From Acidobacteriaceae bacterium UBA1307 (GTDB taxonomy: Bacteria > Acidobacteriota > Terriglobia > Terriglobales > Acidobacteriaceae), in the NCBI GenBank assembly GCA_002307235.1, contig DBTV01000048.1, forward strand, positions 82,621-146,620: a DNA stretch of 64,000 nt, given 5' to 3'. Of the stretch, positions 8,196-16,385 are shown in pieces. The first letter of the stretch is position 1. Every line of letters starts with the position of its first letter. The notes under the pieces were generated by a model. That model was not told where the DNA came from and did not search any database. It was given only the letters and a program-made list of their open reading frames with translations. The position numbers were made by a program, and so were the translations under genes.

Positions 8196-9172
8196 GCCGA
8201 CTCCTTCAAGGCGTCGTCCTCGTTCTTCGGCTCCGGCGCTTCATGCTGCACCGCGCGCGGATGAAACTTGCGATGCACTTCCTTCAGGTGGCCGAGCGCC
8301 AGGTGCGTGTAGACCTGCGTCGTCGCAATGTCCGCATGGCCCAGCAGCGTCTGCACACTGCGCAGATCGGCACCGTGCTCCACCATGTGCGTTGCGCAAC
8401 TGTGCCGCAACATGTGCGGCGTCGCCGCGCTGTCGGCGGCCTTCACCAGATGCCAGATCCATTGCCGGGTCAGCGGCATACCACGCAACGACAAAAACAG
8501 CCACGCGCGTTCGGGATTCGTCGTCTTGCGGTGCGTCGCAATCCGCTCCAGATGCGGCCGCCCCTCGCGCAGATACGCTTCAAGCGCCTGGCAGGCCGTG
8601 TGCCCAATCGGCACCAGCCGCTCCTTGTCGCCTTTGCCGCGCACCAGCACGCGACCCGAGTCCAGATCGAGGTCACTCGTTGCCAGCGTCGTCAGCTCCG
8701 AAACGCGCAGTCCGCCCGCATACAGCAGTTCCAGAATCGCGCTGTCGCGCAAGGCCGTGGCCTTGGCCTGCGGATGCGATGCGGCCATCGCCGCCCGCTC
8801 CAGCATCTCGTTGACCTCGGGCTCGGCCAGAGACTTCGGCAACACCTTCCAGGCCTTCGGCGAATCGATGTTCACCGTCGGATCGTGATCAATGCGCCGG
8901 TCCAGCAGCAGCCACTTATAAAAGCCGCGCAGGCAGCTCAGCTTGCGCGCCGCCGAACGCGCGTCAATCTGGTGCGCGCGCAGGTGTTCCAGAAACCCCG
9001 TCACGTTTTCATGCACAGCCGACAACAGAACGCCATCATGGCCTTCCAGAAACTCGGCAAAGGTACGCAGATCACTCAGGTAGGCCTCGCAGGTTAGCGG
9101 GCGTAGTCCCTTTTCAACGCGCAGATAGGCCTGATACTCACTTAACAGCGTCTGATTGCCAGCAGTTTCCAC
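8192..9172 (-). CDS. xerD: Tyrosine recombinase XerD-type
   Basis: This is a 326-residue tyrosine recombinase, the first gene of a translationally coupled pair. The core-binding domain begins LLSEYQAYLRVEKGLRPLT. The catalytic set is complete: Arg in AGGLRVSELTTL, HMLRHSCATHMVEHGADL, His in LLGHADIATTQ and Tyr in VYTHLAL. A charged C-terminal tail (EAPEPKNEDDALKE) follows the HPRA end that normally closes the family, an extension of ~20 residues not usual in XerD. Both catalytic proteins look functional. No dif-like site was recognised nearby. An alternative is that one of the pair is an integrase captured from a mobile element, but no element borders are visible. Confidence 0.88.
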   Translation of the reverse strand: METAGNQTLLSEYQAYLRVEKGLRPLTCEAYLSDLRTFAEFLEGHDGVLLSAVHENVTGFLEHLRAHQIDARSAARKLSCLRGFYKWLLLDRRIDHDPTVNIDSPKAWKVLPKSLAEPEVNEMLERAAMAASHPQAKATALRDSAILELLYAGGLRVSELTTLATSDLDLDSGRVLVRGKGDKERLVPIGHTACQALEAYLREGRPHLERIATHRKTTNPERAWLFLSLRGMPLTRQWIWHLVKAADSAATPHMLRHSCATHMVEHGADLRSVQTLLGHADIATTQVYTHLALGHLKEVHRKFHPRAVQHEAPEPKNEDDALKESA

Positions 9173-9376
9173 ACTCTTGATTATCGGCGTCGGCGGCCCT
9201 CACGGCGCATCCCCGGCGCGACATCGAACCACGCTCATTACGGAATCAACCTCGGCAATACTATTTTCGCCACGCCTGTAGTCAACGCGCATGGCACCCA
9301 TCGACGACAAAAAGATCTTTCTTCCGCACGAACCTCCTTCCACAACCGCGCCAAAGGCTTTTGATCTAGAATTAGG

Positions 9377-10156
9377 ATGGAAAAATATACCATCATGGGT
9401 GAACATCGTTTGGCTACTGTCGAATCTGAAGCCCTGCTGTGGACTGCCGCCGAGTTCGAAAAAGCGGTACTAGAAAACCAACCAAAGATCGCCGTCTTTG
9501 ATTGCGACGGCACCCTGTGGAGCGGAGACTCGGGCTCTGGCTTCATGAACTGGTCGCTCGATCAGGGACTGGTCTCGCGCTCGACCAATGACTGGATCGA
9601 CGAGCGTTATCGCGCTTACCAGATCGGTCAGGTCAGTGAAGAGGCCATCTGCGGCGAGATGGTGCAAATCTACGCCGGGCTGCGCGATCAGGAACTGCGC
9701 GCCGCCGCCGAAACCTACGTGCGCACCTTTGTCCACGGCCGCATCTTCGCGGAGCTGGCTGCGCTCGTCGCCGCGCTGCAAAAGTCCGGCACCGAACTCT
9801 GGGCCGTCAGCTCCACCAATCGCTGGGTCGTCGCTGCCGGCCTTCGCGCCTTTGGCATTGCCGAAGAGCACGTGCTGGCCGCCGAGGTCCGCGTCCGCGA
9901 GGGCCTCATCACCAGCGAACTGGTCGATGTGCCCACCGGCGAAGCCAAGGCCACCGCGCTTCAACGCGCCGGCGTCCCGGCCCCCGACGCGGTTTTTGGC
10001 AACTCCCTGCACGATCTGGCGATGATGAAACTCGGCCGCCGCGCCTATCCGGTCAACCCCTCGCCCGCCCTGCTCAAGACCGCCACGCAGCTTGGCTGGC
10101 CCAGCTTCTATCCGGCAAAAGCCTTCGACCTGGCGACCGAGGTCAAGGGCGAATAG
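9377..10156 (+). CDS. HAD-superfamily hydrolase (phosphoserine-phosphatase-like)
   Basis: This is a 259-residue cytoplasmic phosphatase of HAD class IB. Motif I is VFDCDGTLWSGD, with the nucleophile and acid Asp pair and an unusual Trp after DGTL. Motif II is in LWAVSSTNRWVVAAGLRAFGI (Ser), and motif III/IV reads VFGNSLHDLAMM, where the usual GDSxxD has Asn in place of the first Asp. The all-alpha cap occupies residues ~45-130. The substrate is not predictable; relatives include SerB-like and histidinol-phosphate phosphatases. The ATG at 9377 has a close AGG; ATG 9395 is an alternative. A hairpin follows the gene. Confidence 0.8.
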   Translation: MEKYTIMGEHRLATVESEALLWTAAEFEKAVLENQPKIAVFDCDGTLWSGDSGSGFMNWSLDQGLVSRSTNDWIDERYRAYQIGQVSEEAICGEMVQIYAGLRDQELRAAAETYVRTFVHGRIFAELAALVAALQKSGTELWAVSSTNRWVVAAGLRAFGIAEEHVLAAEVRVREGLITSELVDVPTGEAKATALQRAGVPAPDAVFGNSLHDLAMMKLGRRAYPVNPSPALLKTATQLGWPSFYPAKAFDLATEVKGE

Positions 10157-10176
10157 TTTGCCGCGATTGTTCTAAT

Positions 10177-10209
10177 GAAGGTGCGCTCTGTGGGACGCCG
10201 CGCACCTTC
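10177..10209 (+). terminator. Hairpin downstream of HAD gene
   Basis: Ten-base perfect arms, 10177-10186 and 10200-10209 (GAAGGTGCGC / GCGCACCTTC), lie 20 bases after the HAD stop. There is no T-run, so termination strength is doubtful. Confidence 0.5.
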
Positions 10210-10248
10210 CTGCACCAGCATCTCTTTTGAGGCGTTTACACTAGATGC

Positions 10249-10689
10249 GTGGAAGATGAATCGTCCAATTTGGGCCCACGTCCTGCCGGGCCCGCGCTTC
10301 GCTTCGTCGTCGCCGCGCTGATCGTTCGCGGAGACGAGGTGTTGATTGGCCAGCGCAAGGCCGATCAGCCCATGGCCCTGCTCTGGGAGTTCCCCGGCGG
10401 CAAGATCGAAGCCGGCGAGACCCCCGAACAGGCTCTAGCCCGCGAACTCTCTGAAGAACTGGGCATTCAGGCCGTCATCGGCAAGCACGTCACGCGCATC
10501 CGCCACAACTACCGCCATGGCGGCGCCGTCGATCTGCGCTTTTATACCGTCCCGGAGTTTACCGGCGAAATCCAGACCCGCGTCCACGAACAACTGCGCT
10601 GGGTCCGGCTCGAAGACCTGCCCAACTACGACTTCCTGGCCGCCGACCGTGGCCTGATCCGCGATCTTGCCGCCGGAAAACTGCTGTAA
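10249..10689 (+). CDS. mutT: Nudix hydrolase, MutT-type (8-oxo-dGTP diphosphatase-like)
   Basis: This 146-residue Nudix protein hydrolyses nucleoside diphosphate-linked substrates, most likely cleaning oxidised dGTP from the pool. The Nudix box is complete: GGKIEAGETPEQALARELSEELGI. The preceding VVAALIVRGDEVLIGQRKADQPMALLWEFPGG matches the MutT strand and the substrate-facing LWEFPGG. The start is a GTG at 10249 with no clear ribosome-binding site. An ATG four bases earlier is out of frame. The ~20 residues before the first strand are not typical, so the true start could be slightly downstream. A dispersed repeat begins right after the stop. Confidence 0.87.
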   Translation: MEDESSNLGPRPAGPALRFVVAALIVRGDEVLIGQRKADQPMALLWEFPGGKIEAGETPEQALARELSEELGIQAVIGKHVTRIRHNYRHGGAVDLRFYTVPEFTGEIQTRVHEQLRWVRLEDLPNYDFLAADRGLIRDLAAGKLL

Positions 10690-10862
10690 AGCAGGGACTA
10701 AGGGACTAGGGACATAGGGACTAAAGAGCAGTGGACAGTCAATAGACTGTCCACTGGCCCCTGTCATCCTGGAGGTGGTGAGTCGAAGGATCTGTGGTTG
10801 CCTTTCCAAAGCAAATCCACAATAACCCCTCAGTCCCTGGTCCCTGGTCCTTCAGCCCCTCG
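10690..10862 (+). repeat. Modular intergenic repeat, copy A
   Basis: The segment fills the whole gap between two convergent genes. It has three modules: a run of GGGACTAGGGAC-type units (10694-10726); a perfect 12-base hairpin (CAGTGGACAGTC / GACTGTCCACTG, about 10732-10759); then CCCCTGTCATCC, GTGAGTCGAAGGATCTGTGG and CTTTCCAAAGCAAATCC, ending in AGTCCCTGG units (inverse of the first module). The same modules recur in reverse orientation at 38851-39058. Confidence 0.8.
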
Positions 10863-12113
10863 TCAGTTGTGCTTCACCAGTCCCCACAGCATCACCATCG
10901 TCATGCCAATAACGATGATGCTGGTGGACCATGCGACCAGATTCCAGAACCGCGAGTTCTTGTACTCGCCCATCAGGTCGCTGCGGTTGATCAGCAGCAG
11001 CATCAGGATGATGACCACCGGCAGCAGAACGCCGTTGAGCACCTGCGACAGAATTGCCATGTTGACCAGTTGCGAGTCCGGCAGCAGCAGCACGGCCAGC
11101 GCGCCGCCCGCGATCAGAATCGTGTAAAGCCAATAAAAGAAAGGCGCTTCCTTGAAGCTCTTGTCCACGCCCGACTCAAGCCCCAGCCCCTCGCAAACCG
11201 TGTAGGCCGTCGAGAGCGGCAGAATCGAGGCTGCGAACAGCGAGGCGTTGAACAACCCGAAGGCGAACAAAAGAAAGGCGTAATCGCCAGCCAGCGGGCG
11301 CATCGCCTCGGCCGCGTCCGAGGCCACCTGGATCGTGCCCAACCCATGCACAAACAGCGTCGCCGCGCAGGCCACCACGATAAACCAGGCCACGATGTCG
11401 GTGAAAAAGCTGCCCACCACCACGTCCAGTCGCGAGGCCGCGTAGTCCTTCACGCGAATGCCCTTTTCGACAATCGACGATTGCAGATAGAACTGCATCC
11501 AGGGCGCAATGGTCGTGCCGACAATGCCGATGGCCATGTAAATGTAAGATTTGTCGTGCCATACGGTCCGGGGGGGGAGTTTCACCGTGGCCAGCAGCGC
11601 ATCGTGCCAGTCGGGCTGCGAGAGCACGCCGGCAAAAATATAGGCGATGTAGACCAGCGAGGCCACCAGAAAGATCTTTTCCGTGCTCTTGTAGTCGCCG
11701 CGAAAGACCAGCACCGAGACCAGCAGGGCGCAGAGCGGGACCGATACAAACTTTGATATATGAAACAGATGGAGCGATCCGGCGATGCCGATGAACTCCG
11801 TCACCACGTTGGTAAAGTTGACCAGAACCAGCAGAACCATCAGCACAAAGGTCAGCCGCAGGCCGAACTCCTCGCGAATCAGGTCGCTCAAGCCCTTGCC
11901 GGTGACCACGCCCATGCGGGCGCACATCTCCTGGACGACGATCAGCGCCAGCGTAATCGGCAGCATGGTCCACAAAAGCGTGTACCCGTACTGCGCGCCG
12001 GCCTGCGAATAGGTGAAGATTCCACCCGAGTCATTGTCGACGTTGGCGGTAATAAAACCGGGACCGAGTACGGCCATAAACAGCAAGATCCGGGTTCGCC
12101 AGCGCTTCCACAT
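10863..12113 (-). CDS. Nramp-family divalent metal transporter, non-canonical motif
   Basis: This 416-residue inner-membrane protein with ~11 hydrophobic segments belongs to the Nramp/MntH superfamily (COG1914). In canonical H+/Mn2+ symporters the metal site is DPGN in helix 1 and MPH in helix 6. Here helix 1 reads GPGFITANVDNDSGG and helix 6 GTTIAPWMQFYLQS, so the Asp is kept, but Pro-Gly-Asn becomes Asn-Asp-Ser-Gly and the metal-softening Met is Ala. This places it in a divergent clade whose ion may not be Mn2+; Mg2+ or another hard cation is possible. The start at 12113 is an ATG with only a weak AGGA, 12-16 bases away, behind a structured leader. It ends against repeat copy A. Confidence 0.8.
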   Translation of the reverse strand: MWKRWRTRILLFMAVLGPGFITANVDNDSGGIFTYSQAGAQYGYTLLWTMLPITLALIVVQEMCARMGVVTGKGLSDLIREEFGLRLTFVLMVLLVLVNFTNVVTEFIGIAGSLHLFHISKFVSVPLCALLVSVLVFRGDYKSTEKIFLVASLVYIAYIFAGVLSQPDWHDALLATVKLPPRTVWHDKSYIYMAIGIVGTTIAPWMQFYLQSSIVEKGIRVKDYAASRLDVVVGSFFTDIVAWFIVVACAATLFVHGLGTIQVASDAAEAMRPLAGDYAFLLFAFGLFNASLFAASILPLSTAYTVCEGLGLESGVDKSFKEAPFFYWLYTILIAGGALAVLLLPDSQLVNMAILSQVLNGVLLPVVIILMLLLINRSDLMGEYKNSRFWNLVAWSTSIIVIGMTMVMLWGLVKHN

Positions 12114-12255
12114 GCTCGAGTTCGTCCTATGGAGGGTTCATTGTCTTTGCGGAAAAACTTCCTCCCTGACCATACCAGAGAGGCCGGAATTCTACGAGCC
12201 TGACGGACGTAATGGGTCGTAAAATCCCGGCTTTGCGCGGCAGAAGTGGGTGCGG
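12114..12255 (-). promoter_or_regulatory. Structured leader between 20-aa ORF and Nramp gene
   Basis: Read on the minus strand, this untranslated stretch holds AGGGAGG (near 12159-12165) that can pair with CCCTCC (near 12131-12136) just before the AGGA of the transporter. It also holds a longer GCCGGGATT / GAATTCCGGC arm pair further upstream. It could be a metal- or translation-responsive leader; no known riboswitch class was recognised. Confidence 0.3.
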
Positions 12256-12318
12256 CTACAGAGCAAAGGCCTCCGGTTTGATATGCTTGGAAAGTTCGTA
12301 CTGATGCGTAGGGTTCAT
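12256..12318 (-). CDS. Possible 20-residue leader peptide
   Basis: An ATG at 12318 is preceded by AGAAGG at ideal spacing (8 bases). The frame runs 20 codons (MNPTHQYELSKHIKPEAFAL) to a TAG. It lies 142 bases upstream of the Nramp gene on the same strand. A 7-base GC hairpin (12346-12352 / 12357-12363) sits immediately before its ribosome-binding site. The peptide is not recognised. It could be an upstream ORF controlling the transporter, a genuine small protein, or chance; the ribosome-binding site is the main support. Confidence 0.35.
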   Translation of the reverse strand: MNPTHQYELSKHIKPEAFAL

Positions 12319-12589
12319 GATTGGCCTTCTGGTTTCGCTCGGAATGCTGCGGGGTGCCGCAGCCGGGCTGGAGCACCACTCTTGAGAAGCAGCGCCGGAA
12401 GAGGCCGGGCTGGATAAGCCGGGCAGAATGAACCGAAAGCCGGAGAGCAGAGCTGCACGCCCGGCAAGAAAAACTTCAAAATCGACTGTCCACCGTTCGG
12501 CACGGCGCAATTGTGTTGCGGCCTGAAGCTGTCGGAAGGCATCTAAAAGACTAGACAGTGTTTGTTCTTGGAAAGGATGTCAAAGACCT
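12319..12589. other. Intergenic region between Nramp leader and mqnD
   Basis: No gene was seen. The stretch has direct repeats of CCAGCCCGGC (minus strand, around 12365 and 12400) and a short GC hairpin. The right end should hold the divergent promoter of mqnD. No confident -35/-10 pair was found. Confidence 0.4.
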
Positions 12590-13453
12590 GTGAGCAATCC
12601 GCACACAAATCCAGACGACGTCGTTGAGATCTCCATCGCTCATAGCCCGGACTCCGATGACGCATTCATGTTTTACGGGCTGGCCACCAACAAGGTGCGC
12701 GTGCCCGGCTATCGGTTTACCCATACGCTGTGCGATATCGAATCGCTGAATCTGCGCGCGCAGAAAGAGGCATTTTTCGACATTACCGCCATCAGCTTCC
12801 ATGCCTATCCGTATCTGCAGGACAACTATACGTTGATGGGATGCGGCGGCAGCGTCGGCGAGGGCTACGGCCCGATGATCATCGCCAAGAACAAGTACAG
12901 CCTCGACGATCTCGAAAAGCTGAACATCGCCGTGCCGGGCACCATGACCACGGCCTATCTGGCGCTGAAGATCTTCAACCCCAAGCTGAAGACCACCGTG
13001 GTTCCCTTCGACAAAATCATTCCGGCGGTGCTCGACGGCACCTTTGACGCTGGCCTGATCATCCACGAGGGCCAGTTGACCTATGCCTCGAGCGGTCTGA
13101 ACAAGATCATCGATCTGGGCGTGTGGTGGCGTGAGACGACCGGCCTGATGCTGCCCTTGGGCGGCAACGCGATTCGCCGCTCGCTGGGCGCGGACAAGCA
13201 CAAGATTCTGTCGAAGGCGCTGCGCGACTCGATTCAGCACGCGCTCGACCACCGCGAGCAGGGCCTGGAGTACGCAATGCAGTTTGCGCGCGATCTGGAC
13301 ACGAATCTCGCCAGCCGCTTCGTGAGCATGTACGTGAACGAGCGGACGATCGATTACGGTCAGGACGGTCGCAAGGCCATCCATACGCTGCTCGATCTGG
13401 GCTACGAGAAGGGCATCATCCCCATCGCCCCGAAGGTCGACTTCGTCGATTAG
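12590..13453 (+). CDS. mqnD: MqnA/MqnD-family protein, probable 1,4-dihydroxy-6-naphthoate synthase
   Basis: This 287-residue protein has a periplasmic-binding-protein fold but no signal peptide, as in the futalosine route to menaquinone. MqnD turns cyclic de-hypoxanthine futalosine into 1,4-dihydroxy-6-naphthoate. Visible blocks are AHSPDSDDAFMFYGL (the family SPCPND-like start), ITAISFHAYPYLQDNY, GEGYGPMIIAK, AVPGTMTTAYLALK, and GLIIHEGQLTY, where the His matches the catalytic His of MqnD. The start is GTG, with AAAGGA about 12 bases before it; a nearby ATG is out of frame and stops early. MqnA itself is an alternative call; the IHEGQLTY block favours MqnD. Confidence 0.78.
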   Translation: MSNPHTNPDDVVEISIAHSPDSDDAFMFYGLATNKVRVPGYRFTHTLCDIESLNLRAQKEAFFDITAISFHAYPYLQDNYTLMGCGGSVGEGYGPMIIAKNKYSLDDLEKLNIAVPGTMTTAYLALKIFNPKLKTTVVPFDKIIPAVLDGTFDAGLIIHEGQLTYASSGLNKIIDLGVWWRETTGLMLPLGGNAIRRSLGADKHKILSKALRDSIQHALDHREQGLEYAMQFARDLDTNLASRFVSMYVNERTIDYGQDGRKAIHTLLDLGYEKGIIPIAPKVDFVD

Positions 13454-13478
13454 TTTCTCATTGCCGTAGAACGACAAC

Positions 13479-13528
13479 AGGCGTGCCGGGAGTGTTTCCA
13501 TGCGGAAAGCACTCACGGCACGCCTTTG
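13479..13528 (+). terminator. Hairpin terminator after mqnD
   Basis: Sixteen-base arms 13479-13494 and 13510-13525 pair with one mismatch, followed by a short TTT. The block in front of it shares a motif with two other gene ends (see findings). Confidence 0.65.
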
Positions 13529-13699
13529 TGCATCATGAAAGGCTCTGAACGCGAACAAACCCCGTTGATTCCCGCATCGGTTCTGCCCCTCGCGGTTTTC
13601 CACGACCGAGACGAAGCGAGCAGCTCCCGCGCCCATCAAAATGCGTTAGCCTTAGGCAGAAGCTTCATTGCAAAGCTCTCCTATTCGCGAGGCTGATTC

Positions 13700-16240
13700 T
13701 TGTCTTCCCAACCCCCTTATTTTTCCGGGTCCGATGACGATTTCGCGGACGCGCCGGCCTATGGCTTCGGCCGTAACCGCCGCTTTGGCGCGGCCGCAGA
13801 GCCCGCCACGCCGCCAGAAAAGCCGCTGCCGCCGCATCGCCGCCGCAAGCTGGCCGGCCGCTCGGCCGTGCTGCTGCTGTTTGTGCTGGCGCTCGTCACC
13901 GGCTCGCTCGCCGGCCTGATGCTGGTCTACTCGGTCGATCTGCCGCAGATCACAGACCTTGAGCGTTACCGGCCCTCGACGACCACTGACCTCTACGACC
14001 GCAAGGGTCGGCCCATTGGTTCCTTCGCCCTTGAGCGGCGCGAGGTGGTCGGCTACAACGACTTTGCGCCGATTCTGCGCGAGGCCGTCATCTCCATTGA
14101 AGACAAGGACTTTGAATCACACTGGGGCATCAACGTGCTGCGCATCGGCGGCGCGCTCATGCACGATCTGCGCTCGCACGGCCGCGCCCAGGGCGCCTCG
14201 ACGCTGACCATGCAGTTGGCCCGCAACCTGTTTCTCTCCTCCGAGCGCACCGCAGGCCGCAAGCTGCAAGAGGCCTATCTCGCCATCCAGATTGAGCGCA
14301 CCTTCACCAAGCAGCAGATCTTTACCCTCTACGGCAATCAGATTTATCTGGGCAGCGGCATGTACGGCTTTGAGGCCGCCAGCCAGTTTTATTTCGGCAA
14401 GCACGCGCGCGATCTGAACCTGCAAGAGGCGGCTCTTTTGGCCGGACTGCCGAAGGGGCCGGTCGGCTACTCGCCGATTCTGAACCCGGAAAAATCGCTG
14501 CGCCGCCGCAACCTTGTTCTCTCCGAGATGGAATCGGATCACATGGTCAGCCATGAGCAGGCCGAACAGGCCCGCAACGCGCCGCTCGGATTGCACATCA
14601 CGCAGCCCAAGGGCGACGTGGCGCCGTGGTTCCAGGAGGAGATTCGCAAGGAGCTCGACGAGCGCTTCGGCTCCGAACAGGTGCACGAATCGGGCATGCG
14701 CATCGACACCACGCTCGACCTCGATCTGCAGAAGGTCGCCAACCAGTCGGTGCTCGACGGGCTGGCCGCCTACGAGCGCCGCCACGGCTGGAAGGGACGG
14801 CTCGAAAATGTGCTCAACGAGGGGCTGACGCTCGACAACTTCCGCCACCCGGATTGGGCCGTCGAGCACCAGCCGGGCGACTACGTGCATGCCATGGTGA
14901 CCGGCGTCGAAGGCCTCTCCATCAAGGCGCGCATCGGCATTCCCGGCCGCGAGCACTCCGAGGCGGTGCTGACCCCCGAGGACTGGCAATGGACGGGCTG
15001 GCAGAGGCCCGACGCCGTCGTTCGCCCCGGCGACCTGATCTATGTGCGACTCACGGCAGCCATGGCCGGCGGCGCGCGGCGCGTTGAGCTGGAGCAGGAC
15101 TCCGGCACGCAGGGCGCTCTGATGGCCATCGACAACACCAGTGGCGACGTGCTGGCCATGGTCGGCGGCCGTGACTTTGCCGTTTCACAGTTCAACCGCG
15201 CCACGCAGGCCGCGCGTCAGACCGGTTCGAGCTTCAAGCCCTACGTCTACACGGCGGCGATGGAAAACGGCGCCAAGCCCACCGACATGGTGGTCGATTC
15301 GCCGGTGAGCTACGGCGGCTGGACCCCGCACAACTACGAGAACGACTACAAGGGCGCGATGACCCTGGCCGCGGCCTTTGCCGAATCGCGCAACATTCCG
15401 GCCGTCCGGCTGGCCGCGCAGGTCGGCATCCACAAGGTCATCGATCTGGTACACCGGTTCGGCGTCACCAGCGAGATTCAGCCCTATCTGCCGGTGGCCC
15501 TTGGCGCGGCCGAGATCTCGCTGGCCCAGCAGGTCGCCTCGTACTCGGTCTTCCCGAACGACGGCGTGCGGGTGACGCCACGGCTGATCCGCAAGGTCTC
15601 GAATGCCGACGGCATCGTACTGTGGGAGAACCGGCCTGAGATTCACGAGGTCATCAGCCAGCAGACGGCGCGCTCGATGATGGTGCTGCTTGAAGGCGTG
15701 ATGCACTTCGGCACCGGCGCGGCCGCCGCGCAGCTCAATCACCCTCTCGGCGGCAAAACCGGCACCACCAGCAACTACACCGACGCCTGGTTCATGGGCT
15801 TTTCTCCCTCGATCACCTGCGGCGTCTGGGTGGGTTACGACAGCCGCGAGTCACTGGGCGAAAAGGAGACCGGCGCGCGCGCCGCACTGCCCATCTGGAT
15901 GAACTGGATGCGGGCCGCCATCGCCGCGACGCCGCATGAGGCCTTCCCCGGAGAAAATCTGCCGCCCGCGACAGTCACGCCGGTAGAAAACTCCGCGCCG
16001 AACACCGAGGCCACGCTGCCCAAGCCGGGCCCGGTGCCCGCTGCGCCCAAGAATCCACCGGCTCCGGGCGCAAAGACGCCGGGAACCAGGCCCGCCGCAA
16101 CGCCATCGGCCCCAAAGCCCGCAACACAGGCAGCGACGAAACCGGCCACGACACCCGCAAAAGCGCCGACCAAGCCGACGCAAACAGCGCAGCCTGCTGC
16201 GAAACCTGCCAGGGCACCTGTCAAAACCGCCACGCCATAG
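13700..16240 (+). CDS. Penicillin-binding protein 1A (bifunctional transglycosylase/transpeptidase)
   Basis: This class A PBP polymerises and crosslinks peptidoglycan. The layout is: cytoplasmic Pro/Arg-rich N-terminus, one membrane anchor (~residues 54-77), and GT51 glycosyltransferase with catalytic Glu134 in SIEDKDFESHWG. QGASTLTMQLARNL and KLQEAYLAIQIERTFTK follow. The transpeptidase has SSFK (nucleophile Ser510), SRN and KTGTT (Lys686). A ~75-residue low-complexity Pro/Ala/Lys/Thr tail closes the protein and may bind anionic wall polymers. The start is TTG at 13700, supported by GAGG at nine bases. The gene appears monocistronic. A large palindrome follows. Confidence 0.95.
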   Translation: MSSQPPYFSGSDDDFADAPAYGFGRNRRFGAAAEPATPPEKPLPPHRRRKLAGRSAVLLLFVLALVTGSLAGLMLVYSVDLPQITDLERYRPSTTTDLYDRKGRPIGSFALERREVVGYNDFAPILREAVISIEDKDFESHWGINVLRIGGALMHDLRSHGRAQGASTLTMQLARNLFLSSERTAGRKLQEAYLAIQIERTFTKQQIFTLYGNQIYLGSGMYGFEAASQFYFGKHARDLNLQEAALLAGLPKGPVGYSPILNPEKSLRRRNLVLSEMESDHMVSHEQAEQARNAPLGLHITQPKGDVAPWFQEEIRKELDERFGSEQVHESGMRIDTTLDLDLQKVANQSVLDGLAAYERRHGWKGRLENVLNEGLTLDNFRHPDWAVEHQPGDYVHAMVTGVEGLSIKARIGIPGREHSEAVLTPEDWQWTGWQRPDAVVRPGDLIYVRLTAAMAGGARRVELEQDSGTQGALMAIDNTSGDVLAMVGGRDFAVSQFNRATQAARQTGSSFKPYVYTAAMENGAKPTDMVVDSPVSYGGWTPHNYENDYKGAMTLAAAFAESRNIPAVRLAAQVGIHKVIDLVHRFGVTSEIQPYLPVALGAAEISLAQQVASYSVFPNDGVRVTPRLIRKVSNADGIVLWENRPEIHEVISQQTARSMMVLLEGVMHFGTGAAAAQLNHPLGGKTGTTSNYTDAWFMGFSPSITCGVWVGYDSRESLGEKETGARAALPIWMNWMRAAIAATPHEAFPGENLPPATVTPVENSAPNTEATLPKPGPVPAAPKNPPAPGAKTPGTRPAATPSAPKPATQAATKPATTPAKAPTKPTQTAQPAAKPARAPVKTATP

Positions 16241-16280
16241 ACGATTCCCGGGGGCAGAGCCGGACGGGAACACTGCAATG

Positions 16281-16344
16281 AGTACGCGTGTATATGTTTT
16301 CATATATACACGCGTACTTGTTGAGACCAGAATTCGGCTATGAT
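16281..16344 (+). promoter_or_regulatory. Palindromic operator and promoter of the toxin-antitoxin pair
   Basis: AGTACGCGTGTATA (16281-16294) faces its perfect complement at 16305-16318, with arms enclosing TGTTTTCATA. It lies 68 bases before the antitoxin ATG. Directly after it are TTGTTG (16318-16323) and TATGAT (16339-16344), spacing 15, a plausible promoter. CopG-type antitoxins usually bind such sites to repress their own operon; binding here is inferred. Confidence 0.55.
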
Positions 16345-16385
16345 GGACTCCACGGCAAAGCACTGCCCGCCCGAGGAGGCCTTCC

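Noticed and set aside
12551..13639. Minus-strand frame opposite mqnD
   Set aside because: mqnD has family motifs; this frame has none.
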